From assembly GCA_022376515.1 (NCBI GenBank), contig WTXI01000053.1:155330-219329 (forward strand): DNA of 64,000 nucleotides, given 5' to 3'. Origin of the DNA: Lactifluus volemus (Eukaryota; Basidiomycota; Agaricomycetes; Russulales; Russulaceae). Shown here piece by piece: positions 11,340 through 22,800 of this stretch. A program made the position numbers and the translations under genes. The stretch's first letter is position 1; each line of letters starts with the position of its first letter. The notes under the pieces were generated by a model, which saw only the letters and a list, made by a program, of their open reading frames with translations, was not told the origin of the DNA and did not search any database.

Positions 11340-13124
11340 TTAGCCGTGATAGTTTTTGGATTTATGCGCAATCTGTGATGTGGAATTCAGACTAGTGTCC
11401 CACAAAGAATGAAACCAATTTCTTCTGGTAGCTACCTCGGACTTTAAATAGTACAAGAAAGGGCCAGGTACATCTAAATGAGAGGACCAGAAGGTGAAGG
11501 TGGAAGCACGCTGCTAAGTACCTGCGTTGTTTAAGATGACCGGATCGATGACCTCTAACACCTTCTCAACGAACTGCCCGCGTGGCCCTCCATGAACATC
11601 GTGCACGGTGCCGAGCGCCGTCGCTATATTGTCGATGTGCGGACCAGTCTTCCCTCCAAATATTTTGCGCAGCAGCGCCAAAAGCGCGTCCGTGAACAGG
11701 CTTGGACAGGCAAAATCGGAATCGAGAGCGATGTCAATTTCGGGAAGTCGCATTGTGAGGTTGCGGACAACATTGAGGATGACTTTCTGCGTCCCGAGTG
11801 AGTGTCTACACTTCTCCCAGTCGGAAGTGATAAGTTTGAAAGTGTCAAGGTACAGGCCATACTGAGATTCGTCCAATGGAGGAGATGCGGGTAGTACTTT
11901 CTCAAGGGTTATGAAGAAAAGTTCAACAACAAGGCCAAATCCACCACCAACCCGCAAGTCTTGTAAACGAGCCAGTTGAGTTTCCATCATGTGTTCGCGG
12001 TTAGACCAGTCCCCGACCTTTGCCAGCACTTTCAGGTTATCGAGCGTCTCCTGGTGTTCTTCAACGTTCTTTCCTTGCATTATATCGCGCAATCTGGGGC
12101 CAATGGAACATAAACCTTGAAGTTGCCGCCGCGGGAATACTGGTAGTAGTTCGACGGGGGCTGTGAGGAAGTGGAGAGTTTCGCGAAAAGTAGAGGATTC
12201 GAAGTCTCGAAGAGTATCGAATTGGACACCGGGTAATTGATAAATTAATCTTTCTGTGGCGTCATGGGTCTTCCGCCAGGAGTCGGCGATATACATGTCG
12301 AGAGGTTTCATGTCATCAGCTCCATCATTGATTTGTTCCAGTTCAGAGATCTCCCGATCACGGTTATTTAGCTTGTTCACCGCTTGCGATGTTGTCAACT
12401 CCAGTCCATCGAAGAGTGACAAACATAGCGCCCTCGAACACTCCCACATCTGCTTGAAAGTTTGGTCGATTATCACTGCGGCCTGGAGAGCCCGATCGTC
12501 GAGTGTCTCGTTATCGACGGCCGCTTCGGGCCATAGAAATTTTGCAAAGCCTATAAGAGCGTTCCTCGCAGAATGCTGAACAGAGGGGTTGCACAGCGCC
12601 TGTCGAATGGCCATGATAGAAAGGCATGTCCAGTGTAAATCGAACGATTGGTCCAATCTTCCCGGCGAAAGTTCGTGGATCCTTTCGGCAGCGCCTATCC
12701 ATCTAAGCGCTCTATTGGTGTTTCCAAACCAACATAAATCGGCATTTCCACGGAATACAAGCTCGGTGATAGCCTTGACACATGCACGTGTCCGTTTTCG
12801 GCATAGTTCGTCACTTGCCAAGTGGCCACGGTAAGTGCATGTCTCGACCAACTGACCAACACGCCTGCTGAGCTCCCGTATACCTTCATTTCGTGGAGGA
12901 GGCGTGAGGCTAGAATGTGAGTGGTTGAAAGGAGGGGGGATCAAGTGGGACATGTTTGTGACAGTGGCCGAATTATTGGCTCTCCAGAATCTGAATAAGC
13001 GCAAGATGGGTCCAAACGGGTTGCGACCGGTGCTGACGCGCTGTGAGGTAGGGAAAGGGTGGTGAAGTGGAAGGAATGGTGACATCCGGCATGATGATAG
13101 ATATTTGCTTCGAAATTTGTGCAA
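11340..13124 (-). CDS. DUF6535-family protein, C-terminal part kept as a long open frame
   Basis: Uncharacterised Agaricomycete family. One long open stretch (13124-11522, about 534 codons) carries features I associate with the C-terminal part of DUF6535 proteins: ELSRRVGQLVETC, DELCRKRTRACV, RWTCLSIMAI, SELEQIN, LQDLRVGGGFGLVVELFF, TFKLITSDW, KTGPHIDNIATAL, FVEKVLEVIDP. A GT-AG intron (11521-11474) joins it to a last exon, 11473-11340, containing RNWFHSLWDTSL and stop TAA. The membrane-spanning middle domain expected upstream is absent, and the 5' exons are out of frame with this ORF (next entry). It is either a decaying gene or a shortened derivative expressed from an internal start. The first residues at 13124 are not family-like, so the real start is unknown. 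Confidence 0.65.
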
Positions 13125-13496
13125 GTATTGCGACGTTTGTGTTGCATATAGTACGCTGTTTGTTGGCCGGGGTTTGGCCGTGGGTTCTGGACGCTATTTA
13201 CGATGAACGCAGTGAGGGCAATAGAAAATAAACCGGCCTATGGGATGAAGATGAATGAGCATGTTTGAATAATATGAAATATGAACTGACGAATATGAGA
13301 ACGCTATCCATATCCGTCTTTAATGTTTGGGAACGAGATTCGTGATGAATTTTAGCCTCCTTCCCATAAAGAGTCCAAAGTGCGTTGGCGCCGTCGTCAA
13401 AGTCCCTTAACATGCCCAGCACCGGGGATTCTTCGAGCGGAACTGACTCGGGACTGACCTCTCCAGACGCACCCGTCGTAGATAGATTGTCAGGTG
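13125..13496 (-). pseudogene. DUF6535 N-terminal exons, frameshifted and cut off before the membrane domain
   Basis: Two exons, 13496-13291 and 13236 to about 13138, read MLRDFDDGANALWTLYGKEA, ESRSQTLKTDMDSVLIF, then AGLFSIALTAFIVNSVQN and GQQTAYYMQ. These are features I associate with the start of DUF6535 proteins. After YYMQ the family-like reading (VAILAQISKQISIIMPDV) continues only in the +1 frame, so one extra base is present at about 13133-13143. That second frame stops soon after, and the expected four-helix region never appears before the downstream open frame begins in a third frame. No ATG is in frame upstream of MLRDFDD; a further 5' exon probably lies beyond 13496. Intron 13290-13237 is regular GT-AG. 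Confidence 0.7.
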
Positions 13497-15076
13497 CTAT
13501 GACTCACGCTAGCTCGGATCATGGAAATCCCTAGTAGCGAGGAATATACTCACAGGGATGACGTGCATCTATTTGCACCTGGGTATTCATCTCAACTGGC
13601 GTCGATGCGCGATGAGTGTGAGAAACCTCTGACTGGTCGCTCATTCATTGGTCGTTGCTTCCTTCGCCCTGGACCACAAAACGTGTCAGACTATTGGAAT
13701 TTGTTTGGTAGAGGATTGCCAGTGCACGAGGCCACCGTGACGATGAGACTCACCTACAACCCGCGATGTAGCTGCCGGAGCTTCGGAATCAATCTCTCCT
13801 TGACTGGGCTCATTCCCAAGTTCTGGATGGGCTACGTTCGTTTCTTGCGTTTGGTACCTCTAGCATGGTCTTTCAGTGAGAGAGGAGAGTGCGAATGGAC
13901 AGAAGACGATACCTCGAGCTAGAGGGGTGGCCTCTAGGTCGAGGCTGAGGCCAAGATGAGTCATGGCTATTCAGAGACTTGCAACTGCCAGTGTTTGTGT
14001 CCTGCTGCCGATCGTTCGTCACAGTGCCGTGGCGACAACAACAAATGGCATGCAGCCTGAGACCCGGACTTCCTCCCCAACACTGCCATACTTGACGAAA
14101 ATTTTGGGATGTCACACGCCATCACCCAAACTGACGAAACCATAACTTATTCAGACAGATGGTCATATGTCCCATGGGTGACGGATTGAATTGAAATGGT
14201 ACAGGACTTCATTGGTTTATGAATCTCAAGATATAGATTCTATTACTACTGATGGCGCGGTCATGGCTTTCTATACAGTAAATACTATGCAGTAACATGT
14301 AAGTATATCGATGTATGCGCGAATTCATTGTAACCAAACCCAATGATTGTTCGCTGTCGTTTTCCTGTGCATTATTGCTCCCCCTGAGAGAACTCGGACG
14401 TGCCGTGCGCAGCAGCGGCCCTCACAGCGCAAGTGAACTGTCGTCGTCCGGACTCGGCATTGTTATCAGGGCTGGGGTGAGGGTAAGTGGTTGTTGAGAT
14501 GCGAGGGAACATTCCCGGGCAGTGCGGACAGTAATACGGACCGGATCTAACCGGTCCAAGCGTAGATATTCGTAGATAATTCATTTGATACATTCCTTAG
14601 CATTCATTGTGCACGCTCCCTATTCTCTCAGAAAGGACTATTATATTATTGTCTTTATTATAGATCTACTGTACAAGGCCATAGGCCAATGCACACTCCT
14701 TCTACATATTTAAAGGACATTTCCCAGGTGTTATCACTTCAGTCTCTTACACATCGACTGAACGCTATCTAATCTAGTGTTATCTAATCTACCTCAGCCG
14801 CTGCATTTCATCAGTGGTACGGGCGCTGCAAACAAAAACGGACAATGATATAGTTGTCGAGGAGGGAAGGCTGTCGTTCGGTCGAGTATATCAGGTCTGT
14901 TGTTAAAATTCAATATTCAATATAAACATTTGTTCTTGACAAATCGTAATCGCGTTTAACATGAATAACATCCTGTTCAGACAAGTTTTCAATTCTTCAT
15001 ACAATTTGAGGATCTCTACATACTAAAAGCACTGAAAATCATAATTCAATGTATTCCATTGCGAGTGATCTGCTAA
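13497..15076 (+). other. Intergenic, no gene supported
   Basis: A 133-codon open frame at 13521-13922 lacks any recognisable domain or splice partners and overlaps the likely 5' region of the DUF6535 gene, so I do not call it. From 14600 to 15040 the DNA is AT-rich with no coding signal. The right end enters the second duplicated block. Confidence 0.4.
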
Positions 15077-16730
15077 TCAAATCAAGGGGATGGTAGATGC
15101 CTCACTGAGCCACGTAATGGTGTCGCTATTCATCATGCCCTGGAAAGTCAATAACCACCGCTGACACGTATCATCCTTGCTTTTGGGCATCAACTTAGCC
15201 TAGAAATGTGATCAGACTACTAACGCATAGTATGTCTGGATCTAGCGAGCTTACGATCTTCCAAGATGAGCCGCTGTCAACACTTGTAATGACCAACTGA
15301 GTGTTATTCGCTAGGCAGATGCTATAACATGAGTGAAATAGTCAGCAGAACAGAAACTGAGAATAGATGGTTTATGATTGACACACAAGAAACTGCCCGC
15401 ATCATAGCGTTCCAATACCCATTGTGTGCGATATGGTGGAGCAGCTGATGTACTTATCCCACCCGATGCCGAGTAGGACGTCGCCATGACATAAACCTTC
15501 TCACAACTCATAGTAAATCTATTCCCCGTCGTATATCTGATGCCAAACTACAGCAAGTCGTCAAAGAGAAATCTGACTGGAGAGTGGCCACTTACTTGAG
15601 TACCGTTTGCTCTGTCAGTGACCGCAAAGATGGGGTCACCATACTTGCATAGAAATTCGCCATTGGAATTTTGAATTACCCATATAAAATTGTTTGGAAG
15701 CTCAGGAAAGACAGTCGGTTGAACGGCTGGTGGCTTCTCTTCATAAGCTGGCGGAGGTTGGGTTGACTTTGTTCCATCAGAAGTACCAGTGTCTGGCACA
15801 GGAATCACCCTCCACATTCGGTTCTTGGAATCCTAAGAATGCAAGTAAATACCTCAGAGCGGCTAGGAAGAAGCACAACATACAGGGACATTGTTGGAAG
15901 CCTTCACTTCAATCCAGCCCGCCTGTGAAAAACTTCAGCACTAGAGGAACAAATATCGGGATTCGCACCTTTTCATAGCGCGCACCTTTTCATAGCGATT
16001 CACTACAAGGAAAACATCCATTTTGGCTCTGCCAGCTCCCGTGGAATAGGAAATGCTTCATATATAAATGAGTTCGAAACGTATAAATGCCAGCATGGTT
16101 ATCTCACGCAAATAGGCCTTTCTCCTTCGCTCCAATAACTCGCCAGGATTTCAGATCGTTCTCAAAATCCTCGTCATCATTATCGATATCATTGTTGTCG
16201 CTACCGTCATCGTCGTCGCTCTCATCGATATCCCGAGTGAGCGCTACCATCAGCTTGTCATCCGGGTTCGAATTGGTGGTCAGGTATCGTGGATAATTGG
16301 AATCCTGCGTAGCCACATTCACTATCCGATGAGTGCGGTGATCTTCATCGTAATCTACAAATTTCCACTGAGATAAATGATTGATTCGAGATCAATACAT
16401 CTATTATTTCATGCGGCTATGATAAGCATACCTGTTGCTGGAGGGGGTCATCGGCTTTCAGTGAACGCATCGTGACATACTTCTGGTCGATGTCGCGCAA
16501 ACAGAGGTAATCACTCGTATCTGCGCTTTGTATGTAGTAGGGAATGCCAGCGAGAGGGAAAACCATGGGTAGTAGAAGACGGGTGATCGATAAGCGCTTG
16601 GTGTGAACCTTTTTATCATAACCATGAGGCCGACCTTTGCGGTACTAGTCACGGTATTGCATGAATCTCCGACAGCGTATTTGACAGTGATAAGCATCAA
16701 CGCGATAAACGCTCAGCACATCAGCACCTT
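15045..16730 (-). repeat. Segmental duplication, copy 2 (partner 8535-10195)
   Basis: Same-orientation copy of the block at 8535-10195, including about 160 bp of 5' flank. Differences include a longer acidic repeat in exon 2 and a 17-bp tandem duplication at a splice donor (about 15965-15998). The 3' flank diverges just after the stop codon. Confidence 0.85.
15077..16566 (-). CDS. Beta-trefoil (ricin-B-like) lectin-like protein, copy 2
   Basis: Paralogue of the 8568-10032 gene, same eight-exon layout: 16566-16432, 16367-16108, 16028-15986, 15922-15884, 15832-15596, 15547-15387, 15321-15255, 15199-15077 (354 residues). It starts MVFPLAGIPYYIQSADTSDY. QxW-like positions occur in QQQWKF, RTQWVLER and TCQRWLLT, spaced roughly as in a three-lobed beta-trefoil. 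Exon 2 carries an acidic Asp/Asn run encoded by GAT/GAC repeats. At the end of exon 3 (AKMDVFLVVNRYEK) the donor and its upstream 12 bases are tandemly duplicated, so two GTGCG donors exist 17 bp apart. Only the upstream one keeps frame with exon 4 (AGWIEVKASNNVP). No signal peptide was seen. Assignment to the lectin fold is by inspection only. Confidence 0.7.
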
Positions 16731-18823
16731 CCTTTTCCGGCAACCACCACCACGCATTGATGCCCTTCAGGCCCCGGTGATTGACTTTGCAGCGTCGGTT
16801 GGCTCGGACCACGCGGGACTCAGCACACCTTACCAACACATTCTTGACTCAGCGATCAACCCCCCTCAGCTGACGCGGTTTGTTATCTCAGACGAATCCA
16901 GAGACCTATGGACTCGCCGCTTTCCGGAAGCTACCCTTCATCATCTGGAGATGCGACGGACCCTGCTGGCCAGCGTTGTCCTCCATCCCTCTGACGTGGT
17001 TTTGGTGTCTCAAGGGCAAAGAAGGGTACCACATGTATCTTTTGGATTTCTGTGACAAGTGATACTCTCACCTACCGCTTCATCTCTTCTTCCAGATGGT
17101 AATGAGTGTGTGGCTCCGTCCCTCCTGCGTTCGAGAAAAAACTACTGCCTCTTAAAGATGAACGCCATGACCCAAGGGGCTCGCACCAGATTCTGCCAAG
17201 TCCATGCTGGTGTCAGACTCGCGTACTACTATAAGATCTTCTCTCTGACTCGTACTTACCGTCCGGGTCCATCTTGACGCCTTTTTCGGCTTTGAGTGTA
17301 CAAACCGCGTAGACGGAAGGGGACGAGGGTGCGTGAGCCCTGTGAACTCTCAGTAGTACCTGAAGATAATGTGGGCCCCTTGATCAGTCACGTTCGGCTC
17401 CCCGATGAGACCACCACTGGCTCCACGTGCATTGACTATCTCCCTGATACGCTCATCGAGCCTACTCTTGGCGTTGTGACGGAGATGGTAGGCAAGAATG
17501 GCAGTAAGAGTTTTCAAAATAGTTAATAATCAAATGATAATCCGTTTTCTGCACAGCTCGTCCCATGATTCCAGTTAGCCTAGTATATCCAGTGTGTCGA
17601 CTACGAGATGAATCGAGTGAGAAATAGTAGAGTGATAGGAATCGATAGAGGGAACTTCGAAACGCCGTACTGAACTTCGGAGAGCGCTTTGAGGCTGAGA
17701 CGAGATTTAGATCACGCGAGAGCTGACAGAGAGAAAACACTGAGCCGCTGATACTGATTAGAGGAGGGAAGTCTAACGGTTTCGAGGTTCTCTGGGCAGT
17801 ACTGCGCCAGCTGCGAGCCGGCCATCGCAGTGGAGAAAAAATGCTTTTATTGAATTGTTAAACGAAGTTTACGCAAGTCCTTGTGACTTGTGAAACTACC
17901 GTAGTACGACCGTTGCACGCCGATGCTCCGTCCTCGAAAATTTGGCGATCCTCCGAGCCTCACTGCAGGCCACACGATCGAAAGGAAAGGTGCTAAATCG
18001 AGGTCAATGTAGCTCGGAAGATTCAAGTTGTTCACTATTCATCCCCTGGTCAAGTGTGTCCGAGTCTTCAAGTCGCTGTGAGATCCGATGATCGAACAGT
18101 CGATCCGCGAGTGCAAAGTCAAGTTGCTCCCTAGTTCCGCAGGTGTTCGAGTTTGACAAGTCGAATGGGCGATCTTCAAAAGCATCATCATAATCTTCAT
18201 CTGTCTCTCGTTTAAAGATGGACTCCAGTATTCACTGACAAGATTAAGGGTACTCGAAAGTGTGGGGTTGCGGGGGCGTGGAAGAGTAATTAGTAGACCG
18301 ACATGAATAGATTCACTTGCTAATTTGTTGGTAAGAAGCTTGATGGCACCACGAAAGGGTAATTGCCTACTCAAAACTCGAGGGCCGCATGTAAGACCCT
18401 GGTTGTACGATGGCAGCTGTTGCCGGACGAGGCTATCCATGATCATGGGGTTGATGCCCGACGGGGTCATATTAGAAAACTGTCCAACCAGTCATAGGCA
18501 TAGGCCTAATGAATTCGGTCTGGAATCTGTAAAACTCGTCCCCTTTCAGGGTTCCGTATTGCCAAAACCCTGAATAGCTATCGATGCGAACGAGGTTGCG
18601 AAGTGATCAATGAAACATGATGGACGTACCAGCGATAACACCACCATAAATGGCCTACGTTGTGTCTCTGCAGCCGACCTGAGATAACGTCCATCTTGCT
18701 GGAAGAGCGGGAAGACATTGGGGGGTGGGGCAAATAGGGGATGTGACATTTTCAGTTGATATTTCATTGGGTTGGGGTAAAGTGAGAATATAGATGCATA
18801 AGACAGGAAAAATAAATTGCATT
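16731..18823 (+). other. Intergenic with possible decayed coding segments
   Basis: Short frames here look conserved in composition but do not form a gene: 16760-17055 (plus), 17462-17740 (minus) and 18039-18470 (minus, containing RQQLPSYNQGLTCGPRVLSR). A segment at about 18520-18620 resembles 11095-11185. I read the interval as remnants of accessory genes. The right end lies immediately downstream of the uS15m gene and should hold its terminator. Confidence 0.4.
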
Positions 18824-19851
18824 CTACACAACCAGTTCACCCTCAACAGCGCCAGGTTCAAGACCGAGACGTTCTAACAGGCTTTCGTACCGGTCTCGAC
18901 TAGTGCGCTTCAAGTACTTCAGCAGCTTCGCCCGCTGGTGAATCAGACGGCGTAAGCTCCTCCGGTTCGCGACATCGCGTTTGAATTCGTTCAGGTGGTT
19001 CCACAGTTTGCGTATTTGAAGTGTCAGGAGAGCGGCTAGTGAAATGAGGAAGAGGGGGGAGAACAGGGAAAAAAATAAAATCCAAAAGCATTGCCGGAAA
19101 ATGACAGGTTAGTCTCTTTGCCCCATAGGAGGAACAGAAAAGGGAAAGAAACGCACCTTGTACCTCCGTCCTTCCGGTATCGTTCGGTTTTCCAGGTTCG
19201 GAGAAGGCGGCGATCACCCTCCGTCGGTTCTCGAACGCGATCCCGGCCGCATTGGCGTTCCGCAAGTCGACGACTTTCGCGACCGCGTTCGCCTGCGCTA
19301 CGCCCGCAGCGAGCTCCGTTTCATGATGTGCAGCCATCTCCTCCACAGCCACGTTCCGCATTGCGTTCATATCCAGGCGCGTGCTCATGTCCGCCGAGAG
19401 CAGGGGAAGGTGCTCGAACAGCATCCGCTGCTCTCGCTCACGGATGCCGAATGCGAGTGAAGGAGGCACCTGGACGTCTGCTTCTGCGACAGATAGATGC
19501 ACTGTCTTCGGCGGCGCGGAGGGTACGAGCTCTTCAGGACGCACGAGCACACTCGCCAGATCGCATGAGGTCCACTTGGTGTCGTCGCCCGCGATGTTGC
19601 CCAGAACCACATGTGGTCGCACAGAGGCGGCCTTTTTTTGTAACTCTTCACGCTTCGCGAGGTTTTTTTGCTTCGTTAGACGCGCCTGTCGTTTACGCGC
19701 AGACTCGGCACGCAGGACAGCTGAGGTGTGGAGCGCTGAGTGCGACGACGATGTGATTGTAGTTGACAACCTTGTGCCTGAATTGCACTGAATAATGAGA
19801 AGAACAATGAAGTCTTCGATACACACCTTGTACAATAAAGGATCGCAGCAT
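18824..19851 (-). CDS. MRPS28: Mitochondrial small-subunit ribosomal protein uS15m
   Basis: Structural protein of the mitochondrial 30S-type subunit that binds the central domain of the small rRNA. Exons: 19851-19827, 19777-19157, 19035-18824 (285 residues). The C-terminal exon shows the S15 core: LLTLQIRKLWNHL, DVANRRSLRRLIHQRAKLL, KYLKRTSRDRYESLLERLGL. The N-terminus MLRSFIVQGTRLSTT, rich in Arg/Ser/Thr and lacking acidic residues, looks like a mitochondrial presequence; a long fungal-type extension with Lys/Arg-rich helix (RKRQARLTKQKNLAKR) follows. I chose the ATG at 19851 with a 49-bp intron because it gives this presequence. An alternative ATG at 19931 reads straight through the same intron in another frame. 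Intron 2 is 121 bp. Confidence 0.87.
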
Positions 19852-22800
19852 TTCTTCCCCAAGACACCTACGGGCCCGTGGTTGGCAAAATTCGGAACCC
19901 GTGAGAATCCTCGGTAGCCGATTTGGCTCATAAAGCGCGCCAGTTTAAAAAAACTCTTTACTAGAGATTTATGCCACGCTGCTCGATGTCAGACCTCCTC
20001 CACCATCGTTGACAGTGCCAGTGACTCTCTCGGGTCTCTGTGATCTCGAGAAGAACCCAGGCTAGGAAGTGTCGTGTCGACACCCCCTCGAGGACACGGC
20101 ATGTCGACATATTCCATGGAACATATTTTTTTTCGTGTCTATCTACTAGTGTACTGACTGAGGCGCAATAATAGTCCCATTTCCAAGCTTTCCCATCACG
20201 TTGGCTGAAGTGTATACCCACAGCTCTCATAGAACATATGGATGGAGATGAACTAGAAAGTCGGGCACGGCCAAAACACCCAAATCAACCAGACTCGGGT
20301 CCGAGGGGTCACACCGGCCATAGGGGTCATGCCAGTTACGTTGAACCATCACTTTCATGTACAAACGGACAATCTTAAATGATTCATCAAGCTACCGACA
20401 TCTTATAGTTGTGGGCAATACGCTGGACAGCAGTCATCACCTTTTGGGTATTGAGTGCCTCGGACTCGTCTGCAAGTGCATCATGCGTTGCACTTGCCCA
20501 AATGAATGAAGTAATGTGCCCGACGGGGAGATGAGGACTGCTTGATCTATAGTGGGGAGACGGACTATGAGGCCGCCCATGCATATCATCTCTGCTAAAC
20601 ACGAAACATTTCGTCATCGTTCAGTCTTCACGTCAACATCGCCTGGTATGGTGGACGGCTAGCAGTCAAGGCTACAACCTCTTGCCTGCTGTTATTCTTG
20701 CATATTAGCTTGAGCATCTTGACCAACCTGCTGGGCCTCCCGACGTTAGGCGATACTATGTATCAGCGCACTATCCCAGTCTTCTGATGACCCCAAGACT
20801 CTTGTCTTGGAATGCGTAAGGTGCCCATCGGCCTAAGACAATATACCGTATATATTCTAGAAATTGCGCAAGATGCAGCAATGGTTCACAAAAGCATAAG
20901 GGATGAATTTTGCTAGAGGCACTCCTTCCGAGTCCTGACTGAAATGCACGATTAAATAGCTCAAAAATATACCACATTGGCACTCAGGATTTTGTACCGC
21001 CTGAGTAACGGGACGGGACAACAGCTCGGGCATGAAAAGGGAGTTCGACCAAGAAGGTTTGAGTAAACCCACATATTTATTCGCCCGGCCATCACTGTTG
21101 GCTGTGTAGACAAATTTTGATCATTGACAAAGTACGTGCCTAGGATAGAGGGTATGGTGATCAAATAGTTGCAAGCCCGAAAGCATGTCACGACCAAGAC
21201 GAAAGTCTGCACGCGCAAGGGACCAGGCCCTATTGGTATCACAACGAAGGATTCTGCACGCATGCCCCCAGAAGAGTACGGCTTGTACGGGACTCTCTTC
21301 ATGGAGCGTCAACTGGGGGTGCTCACAGCAGCCTCAGAGCTGGCTTACGCGAGGTCTTGAGAAATTGAGAGGGGTCCAAGTTCTGCAGCGATCCAAACAT
21401 TTGAGTCAGGAGTGAACGTAGAGGTGAGCGGCGGAATACTATAATACGAGCACTGGCACTCCCTAACGATCCCGCTTAACTCTGCCTCACCACTAGATGG
21501 GACACGACTAGAGCTCGTCAGCAGAGACTAGGAAACGCATCTATAGGTCCCAAGTGAGGTAATGGTCCAGGGTTGGATGCTCCGACCCCGATGCGTGCCA
21601 TTTCAAGGTTGCTGGTTATTTGTGTCTCGCATTATAGAGATGGGTGTTGTTCGACTCATCAGAGTCACGACCTTCGGGTGTGCTCGGGTTGATCATTCAA
21701 CGTCGGGTGGGTGCGTAGTATATGGGCTGTGACAGATTAAGCTACAACCTCCAGAAGTCCCCCAGCCTCCTCTCAGCTGATCATGGCGAAGTTCATCCAG
21801 CCAAAGTCAACGACGCCCACGCGAAATTGTTTTTTTCTTATGACGCCAGACACCTGAATTGGGCAAAGGGAGGGAAGCAAGAAAACGACTTATCGGAACA
21901 ACGGGAAGGATGATGTCAGTTTCTTTACGTCACCAGAAATTCAACAGTTTTTATGGGTTTTCTCTCACCCAAGAGTCGGCTGTCACCCTGAAATAAGATA
22001 AGAAGTCGGGGACGAAGAGAGGGCCTAGCCAGACCCACGGACACGCCGCACACGGGTCAGCTGAGTGCTGAATTCCACGGAAGCAAGCAAAAGAAGGAGA
22101 CGCCACTATCGTCATACGATCACAGAGAGCACAACTCGATTGCGCAAAACGAGAAAGGGTGATGGCTCGGCTCACCGGGAATTAAAACGGCATGGATGCG
22201 CATGATATTAGTAGGGGGATGCGCCCACCAAACGATGACTGATCGCATGGGGTGCACAGGGGACGACCTCCCCTTCCCCCTTCGAAATTAAACTAGATCG
22301 AGAGGCAGCGCTGGTGCTAACCTTTTGCGACGAACCAAGATTGGTGACGGAGGGTAGGTCGTGTGGAACGTGGCGGTAAGGTGGGCTATCCCGTCGGATC
22401 GACGCCCGCCGTTCATCTCGGGTTTCTCGCACTCAATCATCCGTGTCGCCAGATGCTCGGTCCGCAAGCTTATCTAGCTATCTTACCATGCGGCGGAGAA
22501 CATGCACATGAAAAGACATGGGCGTCTGAGGTCATCAGATGAAATTCATGCCTCCTCAGGACATGTTCTGATGGGTTGACGGAAATGGGTGAAGTCCCAC
22601 GGCACGGTGTGATAGCAATCGCGTGCACGTGATCACTCGTGAAGCGCGATCGCTGCGATGTGCTTGACACCTTTACGCAGGTTAGGAAGCGTCGCGGCTG
22701 ATCGACAGCATGGTCTCGCGCTGCACCATAACAGGACCATATCGGTGGTCGAATGATGGTTTTTTTATCATAGTAGATATATTTACACCACACCGAATCG

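Noticed and set aside
13521..13922. 133-codon plus-strand open frame upstream of DUF6535
   Set aside because: No domain or signal, and it overlaps the expected 5' exon region of the DUF6535 gene on the opposite strand.
19091..19791. Long plus-strand frames opposite uS15m
   Set aside because: Antisense shadows of the GC-rich uS15m exon; the minus strand carries the ribosomal protein.
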